Of a stretch of 64,000 nt of DNA, positions 17,683-27,281 are shown one piece after another. The notes beneath the pieces are model-generated. The model made no database searches, was not told the origin of the DNA, and was given only the letters and a program-made list of their open reading frames with translations. The stretch covers positions 310,001 to 374,000 of the forward strand of contig NZ_CP043498.1 of assembly GCF_009498215.1 (NCBI RefSeq). The letters are read 5' to 3'. The stretch's first letter is position 1. Every line of letters begins with the position of its first letter. Made by a program: the position numbers and the translations under genes. This stretch comes from Rhizobium grahamii. GTDB lineage: Bacteria; Pseudomonadota; Alphaproteobacteria; Rhizobiales; Rhizobiaceae.

Positions 17683-17792
17683 GTCACCCCGGCCTACGAG
17701 CCGGGGTCCAGCGTGCAAGTCCCTGCGCGCAAAAAGGCTCTTTGGCACCGCAGACGCGGTGCCGCTAGATGCCGGCTCAAGGCCGGCATGAC
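17683..17792. repeat. Palindromic intergenic repeat element, about 110 bp
   Basis: Three hairpins in a row: CCCCGGC/GCCGGGG (17687-17706), GGCACCGC/GCGGTGCC (17744-17763) and ATGCCGGC/GCCGGCAT (17769-17789). The whole is bounded by GTCA at the left and TGAC at the right. This mosaic of palindromes with matching ends is typical of dispersed extragenic repeats in rhizobial genomes (RIME-like). I saw no second full copy in this window, so copy number must be tested genome-wide. Confidence 0.65.
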
Positions 17793-17831
17793 AGAGAAAG
17801 CGATCGTTCCACGCGAGGGAACACCTTGTCA

Positions 17832-18827
17832 TCAGAGGATGTCGACGCGCCGCAAGAGCCACCAGGCCAGCGCGACCGAGGCGATAATCAGTCCGACAGC
17901 GTATTCCGTGCCGTTCGACCCTTGCGCGAACGGCAGATTGGCGGTGTTCATGCCGAAGAAGCCGGTGACGAGCGTCGGGGGCAGCAGGAAAGCGGTCATG
18001 ATCGACAGGATGTAGAGGTGCCGGTTCGTCTCCGAGGAGAGCTTGGAGTCGATTTCCTCGTGCAGCAGGCGCGCCCTGTCCTGCAGAGTGTATATGTCGT
18101 GATCGACGGTTTCCAGCCGGCTTGTCAGCCGTCCGGCGATGTCCTCGAAGCCGAACGGCATTTCCTCGTCATCGGAGGCGGCCGCCCGGCGCATGAGGCT
18201 TAGCACGGTTCGCAGGTGCCGATGAATGCGCACCACCGTTCTGCGCACGGGGGCAAGGCGCCGGCGCTCGTCGCGGGGCGCGTTGTCGTAGACGTAGTCC
18301 TCGATCAGGTTCAGTTCCTCGGTGATCTCCATGACGATGGATATCAACGTTCTCTGGAACTCGATCACCAGCATTTCGAAGAGATCGACGGGCCGCGCGA
18401 ACTTCGCCGGGTTCTTCTCGATGAGGGCGCGCGCCCTGTCGACGCTGCGGAGCGGCTGCAGCCGCGTCGTGATGATGAACCGGTCCGATATTGCAAAGTG
18501 CAGCCAGCCGAGATCGGCCGTCTCGTGGTCGAACTCGCGCTGGCAATCGACGAGCGTGCCGTAGAGCATCTGATCGTCGACCGTGATGGCGGAGTGCGTG
18601 TCATGCGTGGTGAGCGCCGCCTTCGCGTCCGGCGTCAGTCCATCGAGCGAATCCAGCAAGCCGGGGACGCGCGCGTCGGCAAGGTTGAGATGCAGCCAAT
18701 AGAAGCCGCCTTCCGCCGTCAGTTCGGCCGGGCCGGAACTGTTCTGCAGGCGGATAGCCTTGCCGCTCTCAGGAGCAAAGCGATAGGCCCAGACCAATCC
18801 CGGGATATTGACGGGCAATGTATCCAT
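17832..18827 (-). CDS. CorA/ZntB-type divalent metal ion transporter
   Basis: A 331-residue inner-membrane protein of the CorA superfamily. A large cytoplasmic N-terminal domain (about 1-265) rich in charged helices is followed by two transmembrane helices at the C-terminus. The signature GMNTANLPF sits between the helices, which is the GMN loop of the pore. The sequence resembles the ZntB branch (zinc) more than classic magnesium CorA, but the ion cannot be assigned from sequence alone. The ATG at 18827 is where homology begins (MDTLPVNIPGLVWAYRF). It is divergent from the acyl-CoA dehydrogenase gene. Confidence 0.88.
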   Translation of the reverse strand: MDTLPVNIPGLVWAYRFAPESGKAIRLQNSSGPAELTAEGGFYWLHLNLADARVPGLLDSLDGLTPDAKAALTTHDTHSAITVDDQMLYGTLVDCQREFDHETADLGWLHFAISDRFIITTRLQPLRSVDRARALIEKNPAKFARPVDLFEMLVIEFQRTLISIVMEITEELNLIEDYVYDNAPRDERRRLAPVRRTVVRIHRHLRTVLSLMRRAAASDDEEMPFGFEDIAGRLTSRLETVDHDIYTLQDRARLLHEEIDSKLSSETNRHLYILSIMTAFLLPPTLVTGFFGMNTANLPFAQGSNGTEYAVGLIIASVALAWWLLRRVDIL

Positions 18828-18978
18828 GGTCGCTGGTCCTCTTGCGATTGCGGGCATGCGTGTTCTCGCCAGCGTGGTTCTCGGCGTTGCTCTAGTCATT
18901 CTCCATGACAGTCGTTTGTACAAGTGTCCAATCGCCACACTCCAGCCCTATACAACGACGGTTACCGTGACTTTAAAA

Positions 18979-18994
18979 TTGACGTTTACGTAAA
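18979..18994 (+). promoter_or_regulatory. Putative LiuR-type operator upstream of the acyl-CoA dehydrogenase gene
   Basis: TTGACGTTTACGTAAA lies about 77 bases before the acyl-CoA dehydrogenase start and includes the perfect palindrome TTTACGTAAA. It closely matches the motif of MerR-type regulators of acyl-CoA degradation genes such as LiuR (TTTACGTAAACGTAAA). No regulator is encoded nearby, so the assignment rests on motif and gene function only. Confidence 0.45.
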
Positions 18995-19070
18995 AATCAA
19001 TTAGCTCTGCCGACGGAGGAGAGGTTGAGGTATTTGCCCGCCCGACCGTCATACGAGGAGATCGCAGACC

Positions 19071-20848
19071 ATGTACAAGGCGCCTGTCGAGGACATCGCA
19101 TTTACGCTCAAGCACGTCGCGGGCCTTGGCCCGGCGTTGGAAGAGGGGACGTTCGGTGATCTCGAAGAGGATGTTGTCGATGCGATCCTGGCCGAAGCTG
19201 GGCGCTTCGCCACGGAAGAAATCGCCCCCCTTGCAGACATCGGCGACCGGCAGGGAGCGCGCATCGCTGATGGCCGGGTGACCATAGCCGACGGCTGGCG
19301 CGATCTTTACAGGAATTGGACGGCTGGCGGCTGGAATGGTCTCACGGCAGCGGAAGAATTCGGCGGCCAGGGGCTGCCGCACATGCTGAATGTCGCGGCG
19401 CTCGAAATGTGGAATTCCGGTTCGATGGCCTTCGCGATCTGCCCCACATTGACGATGGGAGCGGTCGAGGCCCTTCATGCCCACGGCAGCGATGCGCTGA
19501 AACAGACCTATCTGCCCAAGCTCGTTTCCGGCGAGTGGACCGGCACGATGAACCTGACGGAGCCGCACGCCGGCTCCGACCTCGGCGCTCTCCGGACACG
19601 CGCCGAGCGCCGCGACGACGGCACCTATCGGATATTCGGCCAGAAGATCTTCATCACCTGGGGCGAGCACGATGCGGCTGATAACATCGTCCACCTCGTT
19701 CTCGCCCGTCTGCCCGATGCGCCGGCCGGCACGCGCGGCATATCGCTGTTTCTCGTTCCAAAGTTCCTGGTCGATGCCGACGGATCTCTCGGTGAAAGAA
19801 ATGACCTGTTTGCCCATGCTCTGGAACACAAGCTCGGCATCCATGGCTCGCCAACCTGCACGATGATCTTCGGCGACGGCCGTTTCGGCGCGGAAAAGGG
19901 TGCAATCGGCTGGCTGGTCGGCGAGGAAAACAAGGGTCTCGCCTGCATGTTCACGATGATGAACAATGCGCGCCTGGCCGTTGGAATGCAGGGCGTCGCC
20001 GTTGCGGAGGCCGCCACGCAGAAGGCCGTTGCCTTCGCCGGCGAACGCACCCAGGGCAAGGCCCCGGCTGGAGCGGTTCCGGTATGAGCCCGATCATCGA
20101 GCATCCGGATGTCGCCCGCATGCTGCTGACCATGAAGGCACTGACCCAGGGCGCCCGTTCCATCGCCTACAGCTGCGCCCACGCGATCGACATGGCCCGT
20201 CGCGCGTCCGACAAGCCGCAGCACTGGCAGGAGAGGGCAGCATTGCTGACCCCGATTGCCAAGGCCTTCTCCACCGATGTCGGCGTCGATGTCGCGTCGC
20301 TTGGCATACAGGTGCATGGCGGCATGGGCTTCATCGAGGAGACCGGCGCCGCCCGCTATCTCCGCGATGCCCGCATCGCCCCGATCTACGAAGGTACGAA
20401 CGGCATTCAGGCAATCGATCTGGTGACCCGCAAGCTCCCGCTGTCCGGTGGCGACGAGATCAGAAGCCTGATTGCAGAATTGAACGTCATTGCCGACGAC
20501 GTTCGCCGCTCGAACCTCGATGGCTTCGGATCGACGGCAAACCGCCTGGATGCCGCGATCACGGATCTGGCCGAAACCACCGATTGGCTTCTCGCCGAGC
20601 TTGCTGCGGGGCGGACCGTCGAAGCGCTTTCGGGTGCCACACCCTATCTGCGCCTCTTCGGCCTAGCATTGACGGGTTGCTACCTTGCAAAGGGTGCGCT
20701 CGCAGAAGCCGGGGATGGCAAGCAGACAGCTCGCGTCGCTCTCTGCCGTTTTGCGGCCGAAAACCTGCTCGCCGAGGCAGCGGCGCTCAAGGATACCGTC
20801 ATCGGCGGCGCGGCGAGCCTTGTCGCGGCGCGTCTTGTTCTGGCCTGA
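19071..20848 (+). CDS. Acyl-CoA dehydrogenase (592-aa class with C-terminal domain), frameshifted
   Basis: A flavoprotein that introduces the first double bond in fatty-acyl-CoA or related thioesters. The N-terminal and beta domains show TMNLTEPHAGSDLGALRT and FGQKIFITWGEHD, and the C-terminal helical domain shows IQVHGGMGFIEETGAARYLRD and APIYEGTNGIQAIDLVTRK. The long class has an additional C-terminal extension (LVARLV end). The frame breaks at the C run 20062-20065: adding one C turns the end GKAPAGAVPV into GKAPGWSGSG and joins it to MSPIIEHPDVARM, giving 592 residues, the family's normal length. The start follows AGGAG. It is co-transcribed with the enoyl-CoA hydratase 12 bases later. 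Confidence 0.88.
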
Positions 20849-20859
20849 GGGAGTTTGCA

Positions 20860-21612
20860 ATGACGGATCATATCATCGTGGAGCAGCTTGAGGCTCATCC
20901 CGGCGTCCAAGTCATCCGCTTCAATCGCGCCGAAAAGAAGAATGCGATCACGCGCGCCATGTACGCGAAGATGACGGCTGCCCTGACCGCTGCCGATCGG
21001 GACGCGGCGATCCGCGCCACTGTCTTCCTCGGTACGGAAGGCTGCTTTTCGGCCGGCAACGATCTTGGCGACTTCCTCGCCGCTGCGATGGGCGGCGGTA
21101 TGCCGGTCGAGATCGTCGAGTTTCTCTACGCCCTGGTTCGATCTCAGAAGCCCGTCGTCTCGGGTGTTGACGGGCTGGCGATCGGCATCGGCACGACGAT
21201 GCACCTTCACTGCGACCTGACGATCGCGTCGGTGCGAAGCCAGTTCCGCACGCCCTTCGTCGATCTGGCCCTCGTGCCGGAAGCGGCATCAAGCCTCATC
21301 GCGCCGCGCGTCATGGGACATCAGCGCGCATTTGCGCTGCTCGCGGCCGGCGAGGCCTTCTCCGGCGAAGAGGCAAAAAGTGCGGGCATCGTGTGGCGGC
21401 TCTGCCCGCCCGAAGAGGTCGAGACGGCAGCCCTCAAGGCTGCCTCGGCACTCGCCGCCAAGCCGCCGGAAGCACTGCGTATCGCCCGCGATCTCATTCG
21501 CGGCGACCGTGACGAGATCATCGCCCGGATCGACGAGGAAGCGCGGCATTTCTCGGCACGTCTCCACAGCGCCGAAGCGAAGTCGGCATTCGAGGCTTTC
21601 ATGCGCCGTTAA
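20860..21612 (+). CDS. Enoyl-CoA hydratase/isomerase family protein
   Basis: A 250-residue crotonase-fold protein starting MTDHIIVEQLEAHPGVQVIR. It has the CoA oxyanion-hole segments AEKKNAITRAMY and FSAGNDLGDF, and the second glycine-rich segment VSGVDGLAIGIGTTMHLHCDL. It is expected to act on the enoyl-CoA made by the dehydrogenase upstream, as the second step of a beta-oxidation-like pathway. In place of the usual second catalytic glutamate region it reads LVPEAASSLIAPRVMG, still in keeping with the hydratase/isomerase family. GAGGGAG precedes the ATG, and the gap to the upstream stop is 11 bases. Confidence 0.9.
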   Translation: MTDHIIVEQLEAHPGVQVIRFNRAEKKNAITRAMYAKMTAALTAADRDAAIRATVFLGTEGCFSAGNDLGDFLAAAMGGGMPVEIVEFLYALVRSQKPVVSGVDGLAIGIGTTMHLHCDLTIASVRSQFRTPFVDLALVPEAASSLIAPRVMGHQRAFALLAAGEAFSGEEAKSAGIVWRLCPPEEVETAALKAASALAAKPPEALRIARDLIRGDRDEIIARIDEEARHFSARLHSAEAKSAFEAFMRR

Positions 21613-21802
21613 CACCCACTCGATTGATTTTCGTCAAATTTTAAGCCTGTTTTAAATATCATTCTAATATTACGAGGTGTCGGCTGGCAACTGTCACAGC
21701 CGCCCGGGCGCATGAGGCGCTTCGTTTCGCTCTGCCCCAGCATCTTGCCGCTTCGAGCGGCCCGCGGTTGATACGCGGACCGTTCCCCGAAAGGAAACTT
21801 CC

Positions 21803-23890
21803 TTGAAAAAGAAGACGAACCTGATGACGCGCATTCTCGTTGCCGCGTCTGCCGTTGTTCTCGCAGCCTTTGCAGCCTTCTCCTACTACATCAATTCCGT
21901 CGAACGCAGCACCGCCACTGCCGCGATCGAAGCGAACATCCGCTCGTCGGGCGAGCAGGCTGCAAACAGCCTCGCCAACTGGATGAACGGCCGCGTGACG
22001 CTGACGGCGATGGTCGCCAACGCCGTTGGTCGCAGCGCCGATCAGCCGGCGGTCGAAGGCGTGCTGCAGAATGACGTCCTCACCAGCCAGTTCGTCAGCA
22101 CCTATTTCGGCGATGAGCAGGGCGTCTTCACCATGTGGCCGAAGCTGCCGATGCCTGACGGTTACGATCCGCGCAAGCGCCCGTGGTATCAGGACGCCGT
22201 AAAGGCAAACGCCAGCGTCATGACCGAGCCCTATACCGACGCATCGAGCGGCGACCTGATCATCAGCGCTGCCGTGCCGGTCAGCCGCAACGGCAAGCTT
22301 GCCGGCGTCGTTGGCAGCGATTTCTCGCTGAAGACCATGGTCGAGATGATCAAGAAGATCGATCTCGGCGGCAAGGGCACCGCCTTCCTCGTCAACAAGA
22401 GCGGCCAGATCCTCATCCATCCCGACGCAAAGCTGGTGACGAAGAGCCTCGCGGATGCCTTCCCGGCGGAAACCCCGACGATCGCTTCGAAGCTCGCAGC
22501 GACCGAATTTGCCGGTAAGGACGTCCTTGTCAGTTTCATGCCGGTCGCCGGCTTGCCGTCGGTCGAATGGTATCTCGGCTTCGTTGTCGACAGCGATGCC
22601 GCGTTTTCGTCGCTCAATGAATTCCGCATCGCGGCAACCATCGCCACCATCCTTGCCGTCGGCCTGATGATCGCCGCGATGGCCTGGCTGCTTCATGGTC
22701 TGGTCATCCGCCCGGTGACCGACATGACCGCTGCCATGCAGAAGCTCGCGGCTGGCGACCTCACCGTTGCCATCCCCGGCGAAGACCGCCGTGACCAGAT
22801 CGGTTCCATGGCCGAGGCTGTCGCCGTCTTCAAGAGAAACGCCGTCGATCGCGCCCGCCTGGAAGGCGAGGCCGAGTCCGGTCGTGCGTTGACGGAACGC
22901 GAGCGCCAGGAACGCGAAGTGCAGAAGAACCGTGAAGCGACTGAAATCCGCAATGCGGTGGATGCGCTCGCCGGTGCGCTTGGCGCCCTCTCGGATGGCG
23001 ACCTCGGTCATCGTATCGAGACGCCTTTCGCGGCACATCTCGATCGCCTGCGCACGGATTACAACACCGCTGTCGGCAAGCTGCATGGCGCGCTGCAGAT
23101 GGTTGGCAACAATGCCCACGCCATCGACGCCGGCGCCACCGAAATCCGTACCGCCGCTGATGGTCTTGCTCGCCGCACCGAACAGCAGGCCGCCTCGGTC
23201 GAGGAAACCGCTGCCGCTCTGGAAGAGATCACCACCACGGTCAAGGACACGGCTCGCCGCGCCGAAGACGTCGGCGGTCTCGTCTCGCGGACGCGGTCCG
23301 GCGCCGAGGAATCCGGCAACATCGTTCGCAAGGCGGTTTCGGCAATGACCGAGATCGAGCAGTCTTCGCAGAAGATCGCAAACATCATCGGCGTGATCGA
23401 CGACATCGCCTTCCAGACCAACCTGCTGGCACTGAACGCCGGCGTCGAGGCGGCCCGCGCCGGTGAAGCCGGCAAGGGCTTTGCCGTCGTCGCTCAGGAG
23501 GTCCGCGAGTTGGCGCAGCGCTCGGCCCAGGCCGCGAAGGAAATCGAAAGCCTGATCACCGCCTCGAACAGCCAGGTCCGCTCCGGCGTCACCCTGGTCG
23601 GCGACACCGGCAAGGCGCTGGAAGCGATCGTCGGTCAGGTGCAGGAGATCAGCCGCCACGTCGATGCGATCGTGACAGCAACCCGCGAGCAGTCGACCGG
23701 GCTCGCCGAGATCAACACGGCCGTCAATACGATGGACCAGGGCACGCAGCAGAATGCAGCCATGGTCGAGGAGCAGACGGCGGCAAGTCACGGACTGGCG
23801 CAGGAGGCTGCGAAGCTGATGCAGCTGCTCAGCCAGTTCAATCTTCAGACCGTAGCCCAAGGCATGGCGTACAGCCGTCACGCCGCCTGA
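21803..23890 (+). CDS. Methyl-accepting chemotaxis protein with amino-acid-type dCache domain (McpU-like)
   Basis: A 695-residue receptor with TM1 (about 10-30), periplasmic dCache domain (about 35-275), TM2 (about 280-305), HAMP and a long cytoplasmic signalling helix pair with the hairpin tip [19 protein letters not shown]. In the sensor the residues Y121, R126, W128, Y129, Y144, D146 and D173 (numbered from the TTG start) form the motif of amino-acid-binding dCache domains. Next to acyl-CoA dehydrogenase and hydratase genes, this matches the position of mcpU in Sinorhizobium meliloti, a proline and amino acid receptor. There is no C-terminal CheR-tethering pentapeptide. Start TTG at 21803 follows AAGGAAA; an ATG seven codons on is possible. 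Confidence 0.9.
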   Translation: MKKKTNLMTRILVAASAVVLAAFAAFSYYINSVERSTATAAIEANIRSSGEQAANSLANWMNGRVTLTAMVANAVGRSADQPAVEGVLQNDVLTSQFVSTYFGDEQGVFTMWPKLPMPDGYDPRKRPWYQDAVKANASVMTEPYTDASSGDLIISAAVPVSRNGKLAGVVGSDFSLKTMVEMIKKIDLGGKGTAFLVNKSGQILIHPDAKLVTKSLADAFPAETPTIASKLAATEFAGKDVLVSFMPVAGLPSVEWYLGFVVDSDAAFSSLNEFRIAATIATILAVGLMIAAMAWLLHGLVIRPVTDMTAAMQKLAAGDLTVAIPGEDRRDQIGSMAEAVAVFKRNAVDRARLEGEAESGRALTERERQEREVQKNREATEIRNAVDALAGALGALSDGDLGHRIETPFAAHLDRLRTDYNTAVGKLHGALQMVGNNAHAIDAGATEIRTAADGLARRTEQQAASVEETAAALEEITTTVKDTARRAEDVGGLVSRTRSGAEESGNIVRKAVSAMTEIEQSSQKIANIIGVIDDIAFQTNLLALNAGVEAARAGEAGKGFAVVAQEVRELAQRSAQAAKEIESLITASNSQVRSGVTLVGDTGKALEAIVGQVQEISRHVDAIVTATREQSTGLAEINTAVNTMDQGTQQNAAMVEEQTAASHGLAQEAAKLMQLLSQFNLQTVAQGMAYSRHAA

Positions 23891-23913
23891 TCGACATTGA
23901 ACAAGCATCACGG

Positions 23914-23942
23914 AAACGCCCGCGCTCGTCGCGGGCGTTTTC
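23914..23942 (+). terminator. Terminator after the McpU-like gene
   Basis: A GC-rich hairpin (AAACGCCCGC ... GCGGGCGTTTT) with a seven-base loop and T run begins about 23 bases after the stop. The same 29-base sequence recurs after the next receptor gene. Confidence 0.85.
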
Positions 23943-24143
23943 GTTTGTGACGCACCGATCAGCAGTTGCTTAAAAAATAATACTTTTAATCAAATTTTAC
24001 GGATATTCGTCTTTAGTGACATGCAATGCATGACGCAGGCCGGACATCGTCCGGATACCCTCCGCAACAACCATCGGGACGAAACCGCACCGGCGATCCA
24101 CGCGATCGGCCGTGCCATGTCCTCCGTCGCATGAGATAGCCGC

Positions 24144-25967
24144 ATGTCCAAACTGAAGATCAAAACGCTCCTTCCGCTTCTCTTCCTGTCTCTCGTTGTC
24201 ATTACGCTCGTGCAGGGCGCGATCGCGGCCTTCTCGCTGACCAATCTGGAAGCCAACACCCGGCAGATCGGCGCGCAGAATATTCCGAACACCGAGCGGC
24301 TCTACGCGATCGTCACGACGCTGAACGACGTTCGCCGCAGCTATGCCGACTATCTGCTCGCGACCGGCAAGACGGACTTCCGCAACGCCGAGACGACACT
24401 CAAGACCCGTCGCCAGCGTCTTAACACCGCAATCGAAGCCTTCGACAAGCAGCCGAAGAGCGACTACATGAGCCAGAACTTTGGCCGCCTGCAGAAGGCG
24501 CTCGCCAACGACGCAGCACTTGCCGACAAGATCATTGCGCTCGCGCTCGACAACAAGCGCAGCCTGGCGAACAGCATCTATCGCGGCGAACTTTCGATGT
24601 CTGCCAACAACATCCAGACCCTCGTCGATGGAATGCTGGCCAAGGACCGGCAGTCGACCGATGCCGCGCTCTTAGCCGCATCAGGCAACTACAGTGCAGG
24701 CATCCTGTCGATCGTCGGCGGCCTGGCCGTCGCCCTGGCCGTCGCCGTCGCTGCCGCCTTCCTTGCATGGAAGCGTATCTCGCAGCCGATCTCGACGATT
24801 GCCGTTCGCATGGCCCGTCTCGCCGATGGCGAGCTCGACGCTGCCGTCCCCTACGCGGGTAGCAAGGATGAGATCGGCGACATGGCCGCAGCCGTCGCCG
24901 TCTTCCGCGACAACTCCTTCGCGCGTCTCGATCTCGAGCGCAATGCCGAGCACAACCGTGAACAGGCGCAGCAGGAGCGCTCGCGCAACGAGGCCTCGAA
25001 GGCCCGCGAAGCCGCCGAGATCCAGCACGCCGTCGCAGCCCTGGCCGACGCTTTGGGCGCTCTCTCGGAAGGCGATCTGACGCGCACGATCGAGACACCG
25101 TTTGCCGATCACCTTGACCGGCTGCGGAGCGACTTCAACGCTTCCGTCGCCAAACTGCGCGCCGTCCTGCAGGAAGTCGGCGATAACGCGCACGCGATCG
25201 ACGCTGGCGCCGGAGAAATCCGCACCGCGGCCGACGGTCTTGCCCGCCGCACCGAGCAGCAGGCCGCCTCCATCGAGGAAACGGCGGCAGCGCTCGAGGA
25301 GATCACCACGACCGTCAAGGACACCGCGCGTCGCGCCGAGGAAGCCGGCACGCTGGTCACCCGGACGCGCAACGGCGCCGAAGAATCCGGCAACATCGTC
25401 CGCAAGGCGGTTTCGGCGATGACGGAGATCGAGAGCTCGTCCGAAAAGATCTCCAACATCATCAGCGTGATCGACGACATCGCCTTCCAGACCAACCTGC
25501 TGGCGCTGAATGCCGGCGTTGAGGCGGCCCGCGCGGGTGAGGCCGGCAAGGGCTTTGCCGTTGTCGCCCAGGAAGTCCGCGAACTGGCGCAGCGCTCCGC
25601 GCACGCCGCCAAGGAAATCGAAAGCCTGATCACCGCCTCGAACAGCCAGGTTCGCTCCGGCGTGATGCTCGTCGGCGACACCGGCAAGGCGTTGGAAGCG
25701 ATCGTCGGGCAGGTCCAGGAAATCAGCCGCCACGTCGACGCGATCGTGACAGCAACCCGAGAGCAGTCGACCGGGTTGGCCGAGATCAATACGGCAGTGA
25801 ACACGATGGATCAGGGTACGCAGCAGAACGCCGCGATGGTCGAAGAGCAGACAGCTGCCAGCCACGGGCTGGCGCAGGAAGCCGCCAAGCTGATGCAGCT
25901 GCTGAGCCAGTTCAACCTGCAGGCCGCATCCTACGGCACGGGATCATACGGCCGCAATGCCGCCTGA
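24144..25967 (+). CDS. Methyl-accepting chemotaxis protein with helical periplasmic sensor
   Basis: A 607-residue receptor with TM1 (about 8-30), a short all-helical periplasmic region (about 32-185, resembling a four-helix-bundle MCP sensor), TM2 (about 188-212, [20 protein letters not shown]), HAMP and a signalling domain with [19 protein letters not shown]. From the HAMP-distal helix to the end it differs from the upstream receptor at only about 20 of 250 positions, while the sensor halves are unrelated. It lacks the C-terminal pentapeptide. The ligand is unknown; the DnaK-like promoter region upstream is AT rich. The start ATG at 24144 is preceded by a weak purine-rich site. Confidence 0.9.
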   Translation: MSKLKIKTLLPLLFLSLVVITLVQGAIAAFSLTNLEANTRQIGAQNIPNTERLYAIVTTLNDVRRSYADYLLATGKTDFRNAETTLKTRRQRLNTAIEAFDKQPKSDYMSQNFGRLQKALANDAALADKIIALALDNKRSLANSIYRGELSMSANNIQTLVDGMLAKDRQSTDAALLAASGNYSAGILSIVGGLAVALAVAVAAAFLAWKRISQPISTIAVRMARLADGELDAAVPYAGSKDEIGDMAAAVAVFRDNSFARLDLERNAEHNREQAQQERSRNEASKAREAAEIQHAVAALADALGALSEGDLTRTIETPFADHLDRLRSDFNASVAKLRAVLQEVGDNAHAIDAGAGEIRTAADGLARRTEQQAASIEETAAALEEITTTVKDTARRAEEAGTLVTRTRNGAEESGNIVRKAVSAMTEIESSSEKISNIISVIDDIAFQTNLLALNAGVEAARAGEAGKGFAVVAQEVRELAQRSAHAAKEIESLITASNSQVRSGVMLVGDTGKALEAIVGQVQEISRHVDAIVTATREQSTGLAEINTAVNTMDQGTQQNAAMVEEQTAASHGLAQEAAKLMQLLSQFNLQAASYGTGSYGRNAA

Positions 25968-25990
25968 TCGAGGCAGAGACCGAACAATCG

Positions 25991-26019
25991 AAACGCCCGC
26001 GCTCGTCGCGGGCGTTTTC
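25991..26019. terminator. Terminator shared by the second receptor and the convergent rlmD-like gene
   Basis: The hairpin AAACGCCCGC ... GCGGGCGTTTTC is identical to the one at 23914-23942 and lies between the receptor stop (25967) and the minus-strand gene's stop (26031). Confidence 0.85.
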
Positions 26020-26030
26020 GCGTTCAGGCC

Positions 26031-27281
26031 TTATTTCTCCAGCGTCGCCACGACCTCAACATGCGATGTCCAGAGAAACTGGTCGATCGGCGTGACGCTG
26101 GTGATGCGATAGCCACCCTCGACCAGAATCGCGAGGTCACGGGCGAGCGTCAGCGGGTTGCAGCTGACCGCCACGAACTTCTTGACGCTAGAGCGGGCTA
26201 GCTCCTTGCACTGGAATTCTGCCCCGGCGCGTGGTGGGTCGAAGACCACCGCGTCGTAGACCTTGAGCTCGGCTGTCATCAGCGGCCGGCGGAAGAGATC
26301 GCGTTTTTCGACGGTAACAGGCTTCAAACCCTGTGCGTTGCGCGCCGCATGGTCGAGAGCAGCCAGCGCCTTGTCTTCGCCCTCCACGGCATGCACGCGG
26401 CCGATCCGCGCGAGCCTGAGCGAGAACGTGCCGGCACCGGCGAAAAGATCGGCAATCCGCTTTGCCTTGCCAACGTGAGCAACGACAAGCTCCGCCATTG
26501 CGTCTTCGGCCTGCTTTGTCGCCTGCGTGAAGCCTCCCGGTGGCGGCGAAACGTTGATGCCGCCGAATTCGACGATCGGCTTTACCGGCTCGACGAGGAT
26601 TTCGCCGTTCAGCGAAACGCGGGCGATGCCGCGAAGGGTAAGCACCGTTTCGATCGCCTTGCGGCGTTGCTGGTCGGAGAGCTTCTTGACGCCGTCGACG
26701 GCAAGGTCGAGGCCCGACAGTGTTTCAAGCACGGAAATGCGGAAGGCCTCGGCGCTGGTCGCCAGCGCCGCGCCGATGGCCTTGATCGCCGGCAGCCTGG
26801 CGATGACCGCTGCCGACGAGATAGGACATTCCTCGATCGCGACGATATGGTGGCTTTCGGCCTGGTTGAAGCCGATCAGCATGTCCTTTTCGGTCCGCCG
26901 GGCGGCGAAAACGACACGCCGGCGCTCGCCGGGATGGGCGGCCACGAGCTCGCCGACATCAGGCGTCAGGCCTTTCGACTTCAGGGCGTCTATGACGAGC
27001 TGGCGCTTGAAGGCGCGATAGGGTGCGTCCGTCAGATGTTGCAGCGTACAGCCGCCACAGGTGCCGTTCACCCCATCGGGGCCGAAATGGCGGCAGGACG
27101 GCTTCTGCCGATCGGGCGATGCCGTCGCAATCGACATGATGGTGCCATGGCTTTTGACGCGCGCGATCGCGACCGTCTCGCCAGGTAGAGCGAAGGGGAC
27201 ATAGATCGGGCCATCCGGGCTGTTGGCGATGCCATCGCCCAAGGCGCCAAGTTTCTGGATCGTAACGGTTTCTGCGCTCAC
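26031..27281 (-). CDS. RlmD/TrmA-family 23S rRNA (uracil-C5)-methyltransferase
   Basis: A 416-residue SAM-dependent RNA methyltransferase. It has an N-terminal TRAM domain (about 5-60), an iron-sulfur cysteine cluster (CRHFGPDGVNGTCGGCTLQH), a SAM loop DLFAGAGTFSLRLARI and the catalytic cysteine region VAVSCNPLTLARDLA near the C-terminus. This architecture belongs to RlmD and relatives, which make 5-methyluridine in rRNA; TrmA (tRNA) belongs to the same superfamily but lacks the TRAM and Fe-S parts. It overlaps the upstream tlyA gene by four bases (ATGA), so the two are translationally coupled. Confidence 0.9.
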   Translation of the reverse strand: MSAETVTIQKLGALGDGIANSPDGPIYVPFALPGETVAIARVKSHGTIMSIATASPDRQKPSCRHFGPDGVNGTCGGCTLQHLTDAPYRAFKRQLVIDALKSKGLTPDVGELVAAHPGERRRVVFAARRTEKDMLIGFNQAESHHIVAIEECPISSAAVIARLPAIKAIGAALATSAEAFRISVLETLSGLDLAVDGVKKLSDQQRRKAIETVLTLRGIARVSLNGEILVEPVKPIVEFGGINVSPPPGGFTQATKQAEDAMAELVVAHVGKAKRIADLFAGAGTFSLRLARIGRVHAVEGEDKALAALDHAARNAQGLKPVTVEKRDLFRRPLMTAELKVYDAVVFDPPRAGAEFQCKELARSSVKKFVAVSCNPLTLARDLAILVEGGYRITSVTPIDQFLWTSHVEVVATLEK

